A stretch of 40,822 nt of DNA from Steroidobacteraceae bacterium (GCA_019187495.1 JABAQN010000008.1:1-40822), one strand, 5' to 3'. Positions 8,371 to 17,418 are shown, counted from the stretch's first letter. Numbers and translations: made by a program. The notes: a model not told the origin generated them from the sequence alone.

Positions 8371-8897
8371 CGAGGGATTCTATCAGCCGGCGCCGCGGGG
8401 CGAGAAATCAGCGCCCGCAGCGCGCGGAAGAGCGCCCGCGACGCGGTGGTGCGGGCGGCAGGGCTGCCCCGGGCGTTGCGCGCGCCGGCCGCCAGCGAGG
8501 CGAGCCCTGCACGATCGATCGGCGCGTGCGTCGCCTCGAGCGCATCGAGCGCGGCATCGCCCTCGGCGATCAGCCGTTCACGCCAGCGCTCGATGCGTTT
8601 CAGGAGCTCGCTCTCCGCCGCGCTCGCGCCGGCGCGGGAATCGAGCGCCGCCTCGATGGCCGCCGTGTCGATGCCGCGCATCAGCTTGCCGATGAACTGC
8701 CGCTGTCGTGCCAGCGCCGCGCGGCTCGTCAGGCGCCGGGCCTCGCGCACGGCATCCAGCAGCGGCTCCGGCAGGTCGAGCGCCAGCAGATCCGCGTCGC
8801 TCAGTTCGATGAGGCGCGTGCCGAGGTCCTGCGCGGCGTGGGCCGCGCGCTTGCGGGCGCTCTTGCTCGGACGGTCGTCGAAATCGTCGTCGGACAT
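8367..8897 (-). CDS. darP: Ribosome-associated protein DarP/YjgA (DUF615)
   Basis: DarP (YjgA) is a dual-action factor that joins late 50S ribosomal assembly intermediates. The protein is 176 residues from the ATG at 8897, close to the usual ~180. It opens with the acidic-then-basic head [17 protein letters not shown], typical of the family, followed by [20 protein letters not shown] and the [11 protein letters not shown] segment. A longer open frame upstream has no family similarity. Its start is only 19 nt from the divergent pmbA start. Its stop overlaps the purE start. Confidence 0.9.
8374..8385 (-). promoter_or_regulatory. Extended -10 promoter for purE
   Basis: On the minus strand the sequence TGATAGAAT contains TGn plus the hexamer TAGAAT (8382-8377). 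It ends 6 nt before the purE ATG, so transcription would start at or next to the start codon. It lies within the last codons of darP. No purine (PurR) operator was recognised. Confidence 0.5.
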
Positions 8898-8900
8898 GAC

Positions 8901-8910
8901 TGCTACAATG
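8901..8910. promoter_or_regulatory. Symmetric bidirectional -10 element between darP and pmbA
   Basis: TGCTACAATG holds an extended -10 for pmbA (TGn plus TACAAT at 8904-8909). Read on the other strand it gives CATTGT (8910-8905), a weaker -10 for darP. Each hexamer ends 7 nt before its start codon (ATG 8917 and 8897). Predicted start points are about 18-20 bp apart, the spacing reported for bidirectional bacterial promoters with symmetric -10 elements. Confidence 0.5.
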
Positions 8911-8916
8911 CACCGG

Positions 8917-10272
8917 ATGCAACAGCGTGTGGATGGTACGCGAATCGCCGAGCTGCAAGGGGTGGTCTCGGGGGCGCTCGAGGCGGCGCGCCGGCTCGGG
9001 GCGGACCAGGCCGAGGCGGGCGCCAACCTGCAGCAGGGGCTCACCGTGAACGTGCGCCTCGGCGAGGTCGACACGGTCGAGTACCAGCGCGATCGAGGCC
9101 TTGGCGTGACGGTCTACATCGGTCACCGCAAGGGTTCGGCGAGCACGGCCGATCTCGCGCCGGCGGCGGTGCAGGCGACCGTCGCGAAGGCCTGCACGAT
9201 CGCCCGCTACACCGCCGAAGATCCGTTTTCGGGCCTCGCCGATGCCGACATGCTCGCGCGCGAGGTGCCCGATCTCGAACTCGATCACGAGTGGGCGATC
9301 GAGCCGGAGGACGCCGTCGAGCTGGCGAGGCGCTGCGAGGCGGCGGGACGCGGCGTCGACGGACGCATCACGAACTCCGAGGGCGCGAGTGTCACCACGC
9401 ATCGCGGCGCGCACGTCTATGGCAACTCGCTCGGCTTCCTCGCGGGCTACCCGAGTTCGAGCCACAGCGTCAGTTGCGCGCTCGTCGCGCAAGCGGGCGG
9501 CGACATGCAGCGCGACTACTGGTACGCGGCGGCGCGCGACCCCGCCGAACTCGGTGACATCGAGGCGATCGGGCGGTGCGCGGGCGAACGCGCGATCGCA
9601 CGCCTCGGCGCGCGCCGGCTCGGGACACGGCGCTCACCCGTGCTGTTCGTGCCGGATCTCGCCCGGGGCGTCTTCAGCCACCTCGTGGCCGCGGTGCGGG
9701 GCGGCAGCCAGTATCGCCGCTCCTCATTCCTGCTCGATGCCGCGGGCACGCAGATCCTGCCGTCGTGCATCCATCTTCGCGAGCGGCCGCATATTCCGAA
9801 GGCACTCGCCAGCAGTCCGTTCGACGCGGAGGGTGTCGCGACGCGCGATCGCGAGCTCGTGGCGGGCGGCATCCTGCAAGGCTACGTGCTCGGCAGCTAC
9901 GCCGCGCGCAAGCTCGGCCTGCGCAGCACCGGCAATGCCGGCGGCGTGCACAACCTGCTGGTCGAGAGCTCCGGCGAAACCGGCAGCTTCGAGCAGCTCA
10001 TCGCGCGCATGGGACGCGGACTCATCGTCACCGAACTCATGGGGCAGGGCGTCAATGGCGTCACCGGCGATTATTCGCGCGGGGCGAGCGGCTTCTGGGT
10101 CGAAGACGGTGCGATCGCGTTTCCCGTCGAGGAAGTCACGATCGCCGGCAACCTGCGCGACATGTACCGGGCGATCGAGGCGGTGGGCAACGATGTGGAC
10201 TCGCGGGGTGCGATCCGCACGGGTTCACTGCTCGTGGCGGAAATGACCATCGCCGGCGCGGCGCAATCCTGA
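8917..10272 (+). CDS. pmbA: Metalloprotease partner PmbA (TldE)
   Basis: PmbA/TldE is the zinc-free subunit that pairs with TldD to form the peptide-degrading protease chamber. The 451-residue product matches the family length (about 450). Conserved segments include GASVTTHRGAHVYGNSLGF, LRSTGNAGGVHNL, ELMGQGVNGVTGDYSRGASG and GNLRDMYRAI near the end. I chose the ATG at 8917 because the ATG at 8908 overlaps the -10 element TACAAT and could not lie in that transcript. There is no Shine-Dalgarno, so the mRNA is probably leaderless. TldD is at 3401-4849. Confidence 0.95.
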   Translation: MQQRVDGTRIAELQGVVSGALEAARRLGADQAEAGANLQQGLTVNVRLGEVDTVEYQRDRGLGVTVYIGHRKGSASTADLAPAAVQATVAKACTIARYTAEDPFSGLADADMLAREVPDLELDHEWAIEPEDAVELARRCEAAGRGVDGRITNSEGASVTTHRGAHVYGNSLGFLAGYPSSSHSVSCALVAQAGGDMQRDYWYAAARDPAELGDIEAIGRCAGERAIARLGARRLGTRRSPVLFVPDLARGVFSHLVAAVRGGSQYRRSSFLLDAAGTQILPSCIHLRERPHIPKALASSPFDAEGVATRDRELVAGGILQGYVLGSYAARKLGLRSTGNAGGVHNLLVESSGETGSFEQLIARMGRGLIVTELMGQGVNGVTGDYSRGASGFWVEDGAIAFPVEEVTIAGNLRDMYRAIEAVGNDVDSRGAIRTGSLLVAEMTIAGAAQS

Positions 10273-10281
10273 TATCGCGCG

Positions 10282-11592
10282 CTACTCGCTTCCTTCAGCA
10301 ACGAGCTCGCCGAGCGTCTTCTCCTGGCAGCAATTGCGCCAGGCCGCGTCGAGCGCGCGTGTCAGCCGGTCGACCGGGGGCAGCGACAGGTCGCGCGCGG
10401 GCGCATGGCCGCTCTTCTGGTTGCGCGCGGCATCGAGGACATCCTGCAGCCGGATGTGGCTGATGTCGCGCCCGGGCAGCAACCGCTCGTCATCGGTGGC
10501 GAGCAGCAGCCCCGCCTGCTCCAGCGTATCGACGAGTTGCGCCACGGCGATGCCGGGCAGGCCAAGCTCCGACGACAGCGACGTGACGGTCCAGGTCGCC
10601 GCGCCCGCGGCATGCGAGCGGCCGACGAGATACATCACCTTGAGCGCCACGCGCTCGACTTCGACGCTCGAGAGCCTGAGCTCGCGCAGCCCGATGCGCA
10701 GGTATTCCGGGCACTGCACGTAGAACGAGACCTGGGCGCCGATCAGCAGGATCAGCCAGCCGAAATACGCCCACAGGAGCGTCGCGATGACGATCGCGAG
10801 GCCGGCGTAGACGATCGTCAGACGCGATGAGTAAACGACGAAAGCCGTGAAGATCGTGCCCACGGCCGCCCAGAGCACGCCGCCCGCGATGCCGCCGATC
10901 AGCGCCGCTTTCCAGCGTACCCGCGTGTTCGGCACGAACATGTAGATGAGCATGAAGATCGCGGTGACCATCACGTACGGCTCGAGGGTCGCCGAGACCC
11001 CGGACAGCCGGCTGAGCCAGGGCAGTTGCGCGATCGCCTGCCATGGTTCGCTGCGCATCGCGCGGTGCGCGAGGCCGAGGAATGCGACCAGCAGCAAGGG
11101 CCCGATGATGAGGAGCGTCACGTACTCGGTGATGCGTCGCGCGAAGCTGCGCGGCTGCTCGACATGCCAGACGTAGTTGAAACTGTCCTCGACCTTCTTG
11201 ATGGTGCCGAGCAGCGTCCACAGCAGCAGCGCGAAGCCGACCGAGCCGACGAGGCCCGTGCTCACGTTGTCGGCGAACTGCATGATCCGTTCGGTGATCT
11301 GCGTCGCCGCGGCGCCGACCGGGCGGAAGAACTCGTAGATGATCGGCTCGAGGTCGCGGTGCGCGCCGAAGCCCTTCAGGATCGCGAAGCTGAACGCGAT
11401 CAGTGGCACGATCGACAGGAACGTGGCGTAGACGAGCCCCATCGCGCGCAGGTTGAGCTGGCCCTGCGACAGGTCGCGCAGCACGGCGTAGGGGTAGCGC
11501 AGCAGGCGCAGCAGCCAGCCGACCGGGCGCGGCGAGAGCGACAACGGGCCGAACAAGGACCGGTCGAGGAAGTTCCAGGCACGAATCCACAT
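10282..11592 (-). CDS. YihY/UPF0761 family inner-membrane protein
   Basis: This belongs to the YihY (BrkB) family of multi-pass membrane proteins, once misnamed ribonuclease BN; the role remains unknown. The 436-residue protein has about six hydrophobic segments within residues 35-280, with family blocks such as SIVPLIAFSFAILKGFG, LLLWTLLGTIKKVEDSFN and ALIGGIAGGVLWAAVG. The C-terminal 140 residues look like a soluble winged-helix module (WTVTSLSSELGLP followed by LVDTLEQAGLLLAT), as in the long YihY variants. A TACGCT hexamer ends 8 nt before the ATG. It converges with pmbA, with 9 nt between the stops. Confidence 0.88.
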   Translation of the reverse strand: MWIRAWNFLDRSLFGPLSLSPRPVGWLLRLLRYPYAVLRDLSQGQLNLRAMGLVYATFLSIVPLIAFSFAILKGFGAHRDLEPIIYEFFRPVGAAATQITERIMQFADNVSTGLVGSVGFALLLWTLLGTIKKVEDSFNYVWHVEQPRSFARRITEYVTLLIIGPLLLVAFLGLAHRAMRSEPWQAIAQLPWLSRLSGVSATLEPYVMVTAIFMLIYMFVPNTRVRWKAALIGGIAGGVLWAAVGTIFTAFVVYSSRLTIVYAGLAIVIATLLWAYFGWLILLIGAQVSFYVQCPEYLRIGLRELRLSSVEVERVALKVMYLVGRSHAAGAATWTVTSLSSELGLPGIAVAQLVDTLEQAGLLLATDDERLLPGRDISHIRLQDVLDAARNQKSGHAPARDLSLPPVDRLTRALDAAWRNCCQEKTLGELVAEGSE

Positions 11593-11697
11593 GGGCCCGA
11601 AGCGTACAGCGGGCGGCGGGCGGCGAGAAGCAAGCGCGCGCCGCCGGTGCGGCCGGGTTGCACGCGGCCCGCGCGCCCGGCAGTCAGCGCTGCGCGG

Positions 11698-12597
11698 TCA
11701 GTGCGTGGCGGGGCCGGTGATCCGCGCGAGCGCTTCGCGGTACTTTTCGCTGGTGCGCGCGATGATCTCGGCGGGCAGGCGCGGTGCGGGCGGCCGCTTG
11801 TCCCAGTGCAGCGATTCGAGGTAGTCGCGCACGAACTGCTTGTCGAAGCTCGGCGGGCTCGTGCCGATCCGCCACGTGTCCGCCGGCCAGAAGCGCGACG
11901 AATCCGGGGTGAGCGCCTCGTCGATCAGGTGGATGCGGCCCGTTTCGTCGAGACCGAACTCGAACTTCGTATCCGCGATGATGAGGCCGCGTGCCGCCGC
12001 GTGCGCGGACGCGAAGCGATACAACCCGAGCGCGATGTCGCGCACCTGCGCCGCGACGTCGGCGCCGACCAGCGCCGCGACCTCGTCGAACGGAATATTG
12101 ACATCGTGCGCGCCGGCTTCGGCCTTGGTCGCCGGCGTGAAGATCGGCGCGGGCAGCGGCGCGGCGAGTTCGAGGCCGCGCGGCAGATCGATGCCGCAAA
12201 CCTTGCCGCTCGCCTGGTAGTCTTTCCAGCCCGAGCCGATCAGGTAGCCGCGCACCACGGCTTCGATCGGCAGCGCGCGCAGGCGACGCACGATGGCCGC
12301 GCGGCCGTCGATCAGCGCGAGGTCCGCCGGATCGGTCACGACTTCGCGCAGCGCGCGCCCGGTGAGGTGATTCGGCACGAGGTGCGCCGTGCGGGCAAAC
12401 CAGAAATTCGATATCTCGTTGAGGACGCGACCCTTCCAGGGGATCGGGTCGGGCAACACCACGTCGAATGCGGACAGCCGGTCGGTCGTCACGATCAGCA
12501 TGGTGCTGCCGTCGATCGCGTAGCTGTCGCGAACCTTGCCGCTGTGGATCTTCGTCAGGCCCCTGAGGGCGGTCGTGTGGACGGTGGGCGGTGTCAT
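11698..12597 (-). CDS. purC: SAICAR synthase PurC
   Basis: PurC joins aspartate to CAIR with ATP, giving SAICAR, the step after PurE. At 299 residues it is the long, yeast-like form rather than the ~237-residue E. coli form. Visible signatures are HSGKVRDSYAIDG (ATP-binding glycine/lysine region), TTDRLSAFDVVL, the family motif VVRGYLIGSGWKDYQ (about residues 113-127) and IADTKFEFGLDETG. It is a lone gene divergent from djlA with 79 nt between the starts. No good Shine-Dalgarno or -10 stands out. Confidence 0.95.
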   Translation of the reverse strand: MTPPTVHTTALRGLTKIHSGKVRDSYAIDGSTMLIVTTDRLSAFDVVLPDPIPWKGRVLNEISNFWFARTAHLVPNHLTGRALREVVTDPADLALIDGRAAIVRRLRALPIEAVVRGYLIGSGWKDYQASGKVCGIDLPRGLELAAPLPAPIFTPATKAEAGAHDVNIPFDEVAALVGADVAAQVRDIALGLYRFASAHAAARGLIIADTKFEFGLDETGRIHLIDEALTPDSSRFWPADTWRIGTSPPSFDKQFVRDYLESLHWDKRPPAPRLPAEIIARTSEKYREALARITGPATH

Positions 12598-12676
12598 GGC
12601 GGGGTTCGATCGCGGGGCCGGGCATCTTGAGTCCCGCGCGCGACCCGGTCAAGGATCGTGTAACGTTTCGGGATCC

Positions 12677-13459
12677 ATGGCGACGCGCTGGACCGGCAAA
12701 CTCATCGGCGGCCTGCTCGGGCTCTTCGCGGGCGGCCCGTTCGGTGCCGCGATCGGCGCCGTGCTCGGCCACCAGTACGACCAGAACCCGCACGGCGCCC
12801 GCGATGCGGCGCGCGGCTTCGGTGCGCATTTCTTCAGCGCGACATTCGAGGTGATGGGCCATATCGCGAAGGCCGACGGGCGCGTGTCGGAACGGGAGAT
12901 CGCCGCGGCGCGCGCCGTGATGGCGGCGCTGCGGCTCGATGCGCCGAGCGTGCACGCCGCGATCGCGTGCTTCCATCGCGGCAAGCAGCCGGACTTCGAT
13001 TACGCAGGTGCGGTCCGCTCGTTCCGCGCGGCGTGTGCCGGCCGGCCCGACCTGTTGCGGATCTTCTTCGAAATCCAGATGCGCGCGGCGCTCGACGGCA
13101 CCGACCTCGCGCCGCCGACGCGCGGCGTCGTCCAGCGCCTGGCGCAGGCGCTCGGCATTTCGGCCCTCGAGTTCGCGCACATCGAGGCGGCGCTGCGGTC
13201 CGGCCACGGGCCCGGCGCGCGCCCGGCGGCCGCGCCGGCGCTTTCGCTCGATCAGGCCTACGCCGTCCTCGAGGTGCGCGCCGAGGCGAGCGATGCGGAA
13301 GTCACGAAGGCCTATCGTCGCCAGCTCTCGCGCCATCACCCGGACAAGCTGAAGGCGAACGGCCTGCCGGAATCGATGCTCGAGCACGCGAAGGAACGCA
13401 CGCAGCAGATCATCATTGCGTGGGAACGCGTGCGTGCGGCGCGCGGGCTGCGCAGCTAG
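12677..13459 (+). CDS. djlA: Co-chaperone DjlA (membrane-anchored TerB-DnaJ protein)
   Basis: DjlA anchors a J-domain to the inner membrane and stimulates DnaK. The 260-residue protein has an N-terminal glycine-zipper membrane helix (residues 8-31), a TerB-like all-alpha domain (about 45-175) with [14 protein letters not shown], a proline/alanine linker and a C-terminal J-domain (191-258) with the essential HPD at 221-223. The ATG at 12677 is chosen because the family begins directly before the membrane helix; an open extension upstream has no similarity. It ends 13 nt before rpe. Confidence 0.93.
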   Translation: MATRWTGKLIGGLLGLFAGGPFGAAIGAVLGHQYDQNPHGARDAARGFGAHFFSATFEVMGHIAKADGRVSEREIAAARAVMAALRLDAPSVHAAIACFHRGKQPDFDYAGAVRSFRAACAGRPDLLRIFFEIQMRAALDGTDLAPPTRGVVQRLAQALGISALEFAHIEAALRSGHGPGARPAAAPALSLDQAYAVLEVRAEASDAEVTKAYRRQLSRHHPDKLKANGLPESMLEHAKERTQQIIIAWERVRAARGLRS

Positions 13460-13465
13460 TAGACT
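13460..13465 (+). promoter_or_regulatory. Putative -10 for rpe
   Basis: TAGACT starts directly after the djlA stop and ends 7 nt before the rpe ATG at 13473. The gap TCCCCGT has no Shine-Dalgarno. Confidence 0.4.
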
Positions 13466-13472
13466 TCCCCGT

Positions 13473-14147
13473 ATGCGCCAGACCCCGTGGATCGCCCCTT
13501 CGATTCTGTCCGCCGACTTCGCGCGGCTCGGCGACGAGGTGAACGCCGTGCTCGCCGCCGGCGCCGACCTCATCCACTTCGACGTGATGGACAATCATTA
13601 CGTGCCGAACCTCACGATCGGGCCGCTCGCCTGCGAGGCGCTGCGCAGGCACGGCGTGACCGCACCGATCGACGTGCACCTGATGGTGCAGCCCGTCGAT
13701 CGCATCGTGCCGGATTTCGCGCGCGCCGGCGCCACCTACATCAGCTTCCATCCCGAGGCGACCGAACACGTCGACCGCACGATCACGCTGATCCGCGAAT
13801 GTGGCGCGAAGCCCGGGCTCGTGCTGAATCCCGCGACCCCGCTCGACTGGCTCGACTACACGCTGGAAAAGCTCGACCTCGTGCTCTTGATGTCGGTGAA
13901 TCCCGGTTTCGGCGGCCAGAGCTTCATCCCGTCGGCGCTCGCAAAGCTCGCCGCGGTACGCCGGCGCATCGATGAGGCGGGTCGCGACGTGCGCCTCGAG
14001 ATCGATGGCGGAGTGAAGGTCGACAACATCGGCGCGATTGCCGCGGCCGGCGCCGATACGTTCGTCGCCGGCTCCGCGATTTTCGGCGCGAAGGATTACC
14101 AGGCGACCATCGCGGCCATGCGCCGCGCGATCGCCGGGAGTCGCTGA
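13473..14147 (+). CDS. rpe: Ribulose-phosphate 3-epimerase
   Basis: Rpe interconverts ribulose-5-phosphate and xylulose-5-phosphate in the pentose phosphate pathway. The 224-residue TIM-barrel protein shows [14 protein letters not shown], the metal-binding segments [12 protein letters not shown] and [23 protein letters not shown] and the phosphate-binding end [13 protein letters not shown] with [13 protein letters not shown]. The start at 13473 matches the family N-terminus; the open frame begins further upstream inside djlA. rpiA, the other ribulose-5-phosphate isomerising enzyme, is at 19175-19831. Confidence 0.96.
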   Translation: MRQTPWIAPSILSADFARLGDEVNAVLAAGADLIHFDVMDNHYVPNLTIGPLACEALRRHGVTAPIDVHLMVQPVDRIVPDFARAGATYISFHPEATEHVDRTITLIRECGAKPGLVLNPATPLDWLDYTLEKLDLVLLMSVNPGFGGQSFIPSALAKLAAVRRRIDEAGRDVRLEIDGGVKVDNIGAIAAAGADTFVAGSAIFGAKDYQATIAAMRRAIAGSR

Positions 14148-14171
14148 TCCGGCCACGTCCAGGGAGGGCGC

Positions 14172-15857
14172 ATGGCGTCCCGCTACCGCATCCTCGCGGT
14201 GTATTCGTTGCTGCTCGCCATCGTCGCCGGCGTGTGGCTCGGCTTTGGCCTCGCCGCGACCCGTGATTTTCCCTCGCCGTGGGTCGCGGCCGCCGCGGTC
14301 GGCGTGTGCCTCCTCGTGTGGCAGTTCGGTGTGCCGGTACCGCGGGTCGGCCTGTCCTCGATGGAGCGCCTGCCCCAGATCGCGCTGCTGCTCGTCTTCA
14401 GTGCACCCGTAGCGGCGGCACTCTGCGGCGCCGCCGCGTTCCTGTGGCCGCTGCTGAGCCGCCGCTACAGCCTCGGCTCGCCGCGCGCGGCGGTGCTGCG
14501 CGCCGTGCACAACGGCGCGATGGATACGCTGATGATCCTGCTCGCGAGCGCGGCCTACCTCGCGCTCGGCGGACGCCATCCGCTCGGCGTGCCGACGCTC
14601 GCCGACCTCGCGCCGCTGGTCGCGATGGCGCTGACGGCCCAGGCCGTGAACGTGCTGCTGCTCGCGACATGGTTCCGGCTCGACAACCGCGACGTCCGGC
14701 GCATCATCAGGCCCGTCTACTCGTTCATCGACCTGCTGTTCGTCCCCGCCGGCGTCCTCGCCGCCGTGCTGTACGACACGGCCGAGCCGGTGGTGTTCGC
14801 GCTGTTCGCGGGCCTGATGATCGTGTTCGTGCTGAGTTTCAACGGGCTCGCCGGCCGGCTCGCCGCGGGCAACAGTCGCGCGAGCCCGCTCGATGACCTC
14901 GGCGACCGCATCCTCGCCGAAACGCGCGTGCTGCTGCGCTTCGAGGAGTTCTGCCTCGTGCTCGTCGACCACGAGCAGCACACGCTCGACCTGCGCCTGC
15001 AGGAAGTCCGCGGTGTGCGTCTGCCGGCGCGCGTCAAGCCGGCGGATTCGGGGCTCTTCGGATGGGTCATCGACGAGCGCAAGCCGCTGCTCATCGAGGA
15101 GTGGGCGCGTGCGCCGTCACGGTTGCGTGAGCGCGCGGAACCCGACGATGCGGCAGCAGGCTCGTTGATCGTCGCGCCGCTGCTCGACGCCGGCCGCGTC
15201 GCGGGGCTCCTGTGCGTGCGGCACAGCCGTCCCGGGACGTATTCGGATGCCGACCTGCACCTGGTGCAGGGCCTCGCCGTGCAGTTCGCGCCGGAAATCG
15301 TGGCGGCGCGTGCGAGTTTCGATCAGGAGCGTCTGATCGCCGCGCTCGGCGTGCGCAGCCGGGCGTTCGAGCGCGAGGCGCAGGAAGACCCGCTGACCGG
15401 CATCCCGAACCGGCGCGCCTTCAGCCGCCGGCTGGCGGCCGAAATCGAACTCGCGCGCGTCAGCGCGCGGCCGCTCGTGCTCGCGGTGGCCGACCTCGAC
15501 CGCTTCAAGGGGATCAATGACGCACTCGGTCACCTGGTCGGTGACGAGGTGCTGCGGCGAAGCGCCGCCCTGATGCGCGAGCACGTGCCGGAGACGGGGC
15601 TTGCGGCGCGCATCGGTGGCGAGGAGTTCGCGATGGTTTTCCCGGGCGTGGAATACCCCGATGCGCTCGCGCTCTGCGAGCGACTACGTCGCGCGATCGA
15701 GGGTCACGACTGGCAGGCCCTGCACCGGGATCTCGGCGTCACGGTGAGCATCGGGGTCGCGGCGTGGAACGGGACGGCAGGCGCCGACGAACTGGTGCAC
15801 GCGGCGGATACCTGTCTCTATCGCGCCAAGCACGCGGGACGCAATCGCGTCGCCTGA
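14172..15857 (+). CDS. Membrane-bound GAF-GGDEF diguanylate cyclase
   Basis: The 561-residue protein probably makes cyclic di-GMP at the inner membrane. Residues 1-220 contain about six to seven hydrophobic helices forming an unassigned membrane sensor. Residues ~230-385 are a GAF-like domain (WVIDERKPLLIEEW, GSLIVAPLLDAGRVAGLLCV). Residues 406-561 are a GGDEF domain with DPLTGIPNRRAF at its start and the active-site GGEEF at 482-486, an active variant. The product-inhibition I-site (RxxD five residues upstream) is absent. A clear Shine-Dalgarno (AGGGAGG) precedes the ATG. It converges on the CRP-like gene; in Xanthomonas the related regulator Clp responds to c-di-GMP, so a link is possible but unproven. 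Confidence 0.9.
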   Translation: MASRYRILAVYSLLLAIVAGVWLGFGLAATRDFPSPWVAAAAVGVCLLVWQFGVPVPRVGLSSMERLPQIALLLVFSAPVAAALCGAAAFLWPLLSRRYSLGSPRAAVLRAVHNGAMDTLMILLASAAYLALGGRHPLGVPTLADLAPLVAMALTAQAVNVLLLATWFRLDNRDVRRIIRPVYSFIDLLFVPAGVLAAVLYDTAEPVVFALFAGLMIVFVLSFNGLAGRLAAGNSRASPLDDLGDRILAETRVLLRFEEFCLVLVDHEQHTLDLRLQEVRGVRLPARVKPADSGLFGWVIDERKPLLIEEWARAPSRLRERAEPDDAAAGSLIVAPLLDAGRVAGLLCVRHSRPGTYSDADLHLVQGLAVQFAPEIVAARASFDQERLIAALGVRSRAFEREAQEDPLTGIPNRRAFSRRLAAEIELARVSARPLVLAVADLDRFKGINDALGHLVGDEVLRRSAALMREHVPETGLAARIGGEEFAMVFPGVEYPDALALCERLRRAIEGHDWQALHRDLGVTVSIGVAAWNGTAGADELVHAADTCLYRAKHAGRNRVA

Positions 15858-15895
15858 GGCCGTGGGGTCATGCGCCGCGGCTTGCGCGGGAAAGC

Positions 15896-16648
15896 TCAAT
15901 CCTCGTCGTCGTCGTCCTCATCATCGTCATCGTCATCGTCGATGGGCCGCGCCCTGACGGGCGCCGCGCCACCCTTGACGGGCACGACCACCGGGCGCGT
16001 CTTCATCTTCGGGCGCGCGTTGAACACGACGATCGTCTTGCCGGTGGCGCGCAGCAGCCCCTGGTCTTCCAGCACCTTGAGCACGCGGCCCGCCATTTCC
16101 CGCGAGCAGCCGACGAGGCGCGACAGCTCCTGCCGGCTCACCTTGATCTGCATGCCCTCGGGGTGGGTCATCGCGTCGGGTTCGCCGCAAAGATCCATGA
16201 TCGCGTGCGCGACGCGGCCCGTGACGTCGACGAAGGCGAGGTCGCCGAGTTTACGGTTGGTGCGATCGAGGCGAGTGGCGAGCTGGGTCGCGAGTTCGAA
16301 TACGAGGCCCGGGCTTTCGGCGGCGATCTGGCGGAAGCGCGGGTAGGTCATCTCGGCGAGCTCGCAGGAATTGCGGGTGCGCACCCAGGCGCTGCGGGTC
16401 GGAGTCTCGTGGAAGAGGCCCATTTCGCCGAAGAACTGTCCCTTGTTGAGGTAGGCGAGCACCATCTCGTTGCCTTCCTCGTCCTCGATCATCACTTCGA
16501 CCGAGCCGTTGATGATGTAGTACAGCACGTCCGGCAGGTCGCCCGCATGGATGATCACGGTCTTCGACGGCACGGTGCGGATGCGGCAATAGCTCAGGAA
16601 GCGATTGATCGCGGGAATATCACTCAACGGCTTGACGTTCTCTTCCAT
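15896..16648 (-). CDS. crp: CRP/Vfr-type cyclic-nucleotide regulator with acidic tail
   Basis: This 250-residue protein is a close CRP/Vfr/Clp relative. The phosphate-binding cassette has GEMGLF (residues 74-79) and RSAWVR (85-90), retaining the Glu, Arg and Ser that bind cAMP in CRP. The threonine of the C-helix is kept (T130), but the next residue is Asn, not Ser. The DNA-recognition helix GCSREMAGR (180-188) keeps the Arg, Glu and Arg that read TGTGA half-sites. After residue 236 comes a tail of 14 residues, all Asp or Glu, not present in E. coli CRP; its coding DNA is a GAT/GAC/GAG microsatellite. A strong Shine-Dalgarno (GGGGGGAA) precedes the ATG. Whether the ligand is cAMP or c-di-GMP cannot be settled here. 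Confidence 0.9.
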   Translation of the reverse strand: MEENVKPLSDIPAINRFLSYCRIRTVPSKTVIIHAGDLPDVLYYIINGSVEVMIEDEEGNEMVLAYLNKGQFFGEMGLFHETPTRSAWVRTRNSCELAEMTYPRFRQIAAESPGLVFELATQLATRLDRTNRKLGDLAFVDVTGRVAHAIMDLCGEPDAMTHPEGMQIKVSRQELSRLVGCSREMAGRVLKVLEDQGLLRATGKTIVVFNARPKMKTRPVVVPVKGGAAPVRARPIDDDDDDDEDDDDED

Positions 16649-16733
16649 GCTTTCCCCCCGGGCATTGTGGCCCGCCGCAGGCTTTGTATTACATATGTCC
16701 GCTCCGCCGCAAGTTTCGCGGGCGCCGCGTTCA

Positions 16734-17372
16734 TCAGATCCAGTATGCGGTGCGCGTCATCACGCGCGATGTCGCCCGCATGAGTGCGCGCACCGGCGAC
16801 GGCAGTTCGATGCCGCCGGCGCGCATTGCACGCGCACCGTGCGCGACTTCATCGGCGCGCATCGCTTCGAGGATTGCGCGGCTGCGCGCATCATCGGCGG
16901 GCAGGCGCCCGAGATGATCGGTGAGATGCGATTCGACCTGGCGCTCGGTCTCCGCGACGAAGCCGAGGCTGATGCGATCGCTGACGGCGGCCGCGGCGGC
17001 ACCGATCGCGAACGATCCCAGGTACCACAGCGGGTTCAGCAGGCTCGGGCGTGAATCGAGTTCGCCGAGGCGCTGCTCGCACCACGCGAGGTGATCGGCC
17101 TCTTCGCGCGCGGCCTCGAGCAGCCAGTCGCGCGTCGCCGCATCCCGCGCCACGAGTGCCTGCCCGTGATAGAGCGCCTGGGCGGCGATTTCGCCCGCAT
17201 GGTTGACGCGCATCAGCCGGCCCGCGAGCGCCCGATCCGGGTGCCCCGGATCCATCGGACGCTCCTCGGGCGCGGCCGGCAGCGGCCGGGCGGGCGAGGG
17301 GCTTGCGAAGAGCGACCGCAGGGCGCGGTCGGCGGCGGACAACAGGGTGTCCAGGGGACTGGAACGGGTCAT
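16734..17372 (-). CDS. coq7: Ubiquinone C6 hydroxylase Coq7 (DMQ monooxygenase)
   Basis: Coq7 is a di-iron, ferritin-like hydroxylase that performs the C6 hydroxylation of demethoxyubiquinol; it replaces the flavin enzyme UbiF in many proteobacteria. Iron ligands are visible in [27 protein letters not shown], the later Glu in [10 protein letters not shown], and [12 protein letters not shown] membrane-associating segment lies between ([14 protein letters not shown]). I chose the ATG at 17372 (212 residues) because the in-frame ATG at 17384 is part of a perfect TATAAT -10. With UbiH and UbiI at 24000-26476, all three ring hydroxylases are in the window. Confidence 0.92.
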   Translation of the reverse strand: MTRSSPLDTLLSAADRALRSLFASPSPARPLPAAPEERPMDPGHPDRALAGRLMRVNHAGEIAAQALYHGQALVARDAATRDWLLEAAREEADHLAWCEQRLGELDSRPSLLNPLWYLGSFAIGAAAAAVSDRISLGFVAETERQVESHLTDHLGRLPADDARSRAILEAMRADEVAHGARAMRAGGIELPSPVRALMRATSRVMTRTAYWI

Positions 17373-17382
17373 TTCGGGCGTC

Positions 17383-17388
17383 ATTATA
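17383..17388 (-). promoter_or_regulatory. Consensus -10 (TATAAT) for coq7
   Basis: On the minus strand TATAAT ends 10 nt before the coq7 ATG at 17372 and overlaps an upstream in-frame ATG. No good -35 is visible. The transcript would have almost no leader. Confidence 0.5.
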
Positions 17389-17418
17389 AGGAGGCCAGGG
17401 GTGGCCCCAGCGGTCGTT

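Noticed and set aside
17382..17384. Upstream ATG as coq7 start (and likewise the ATG at 8908 for pmbA)
   Set aside because: Both ATGs are part of the -10 hexamers TATAAT and TACAAT, so they would lie outside the transcripts; the next in-frame ATGs were used.
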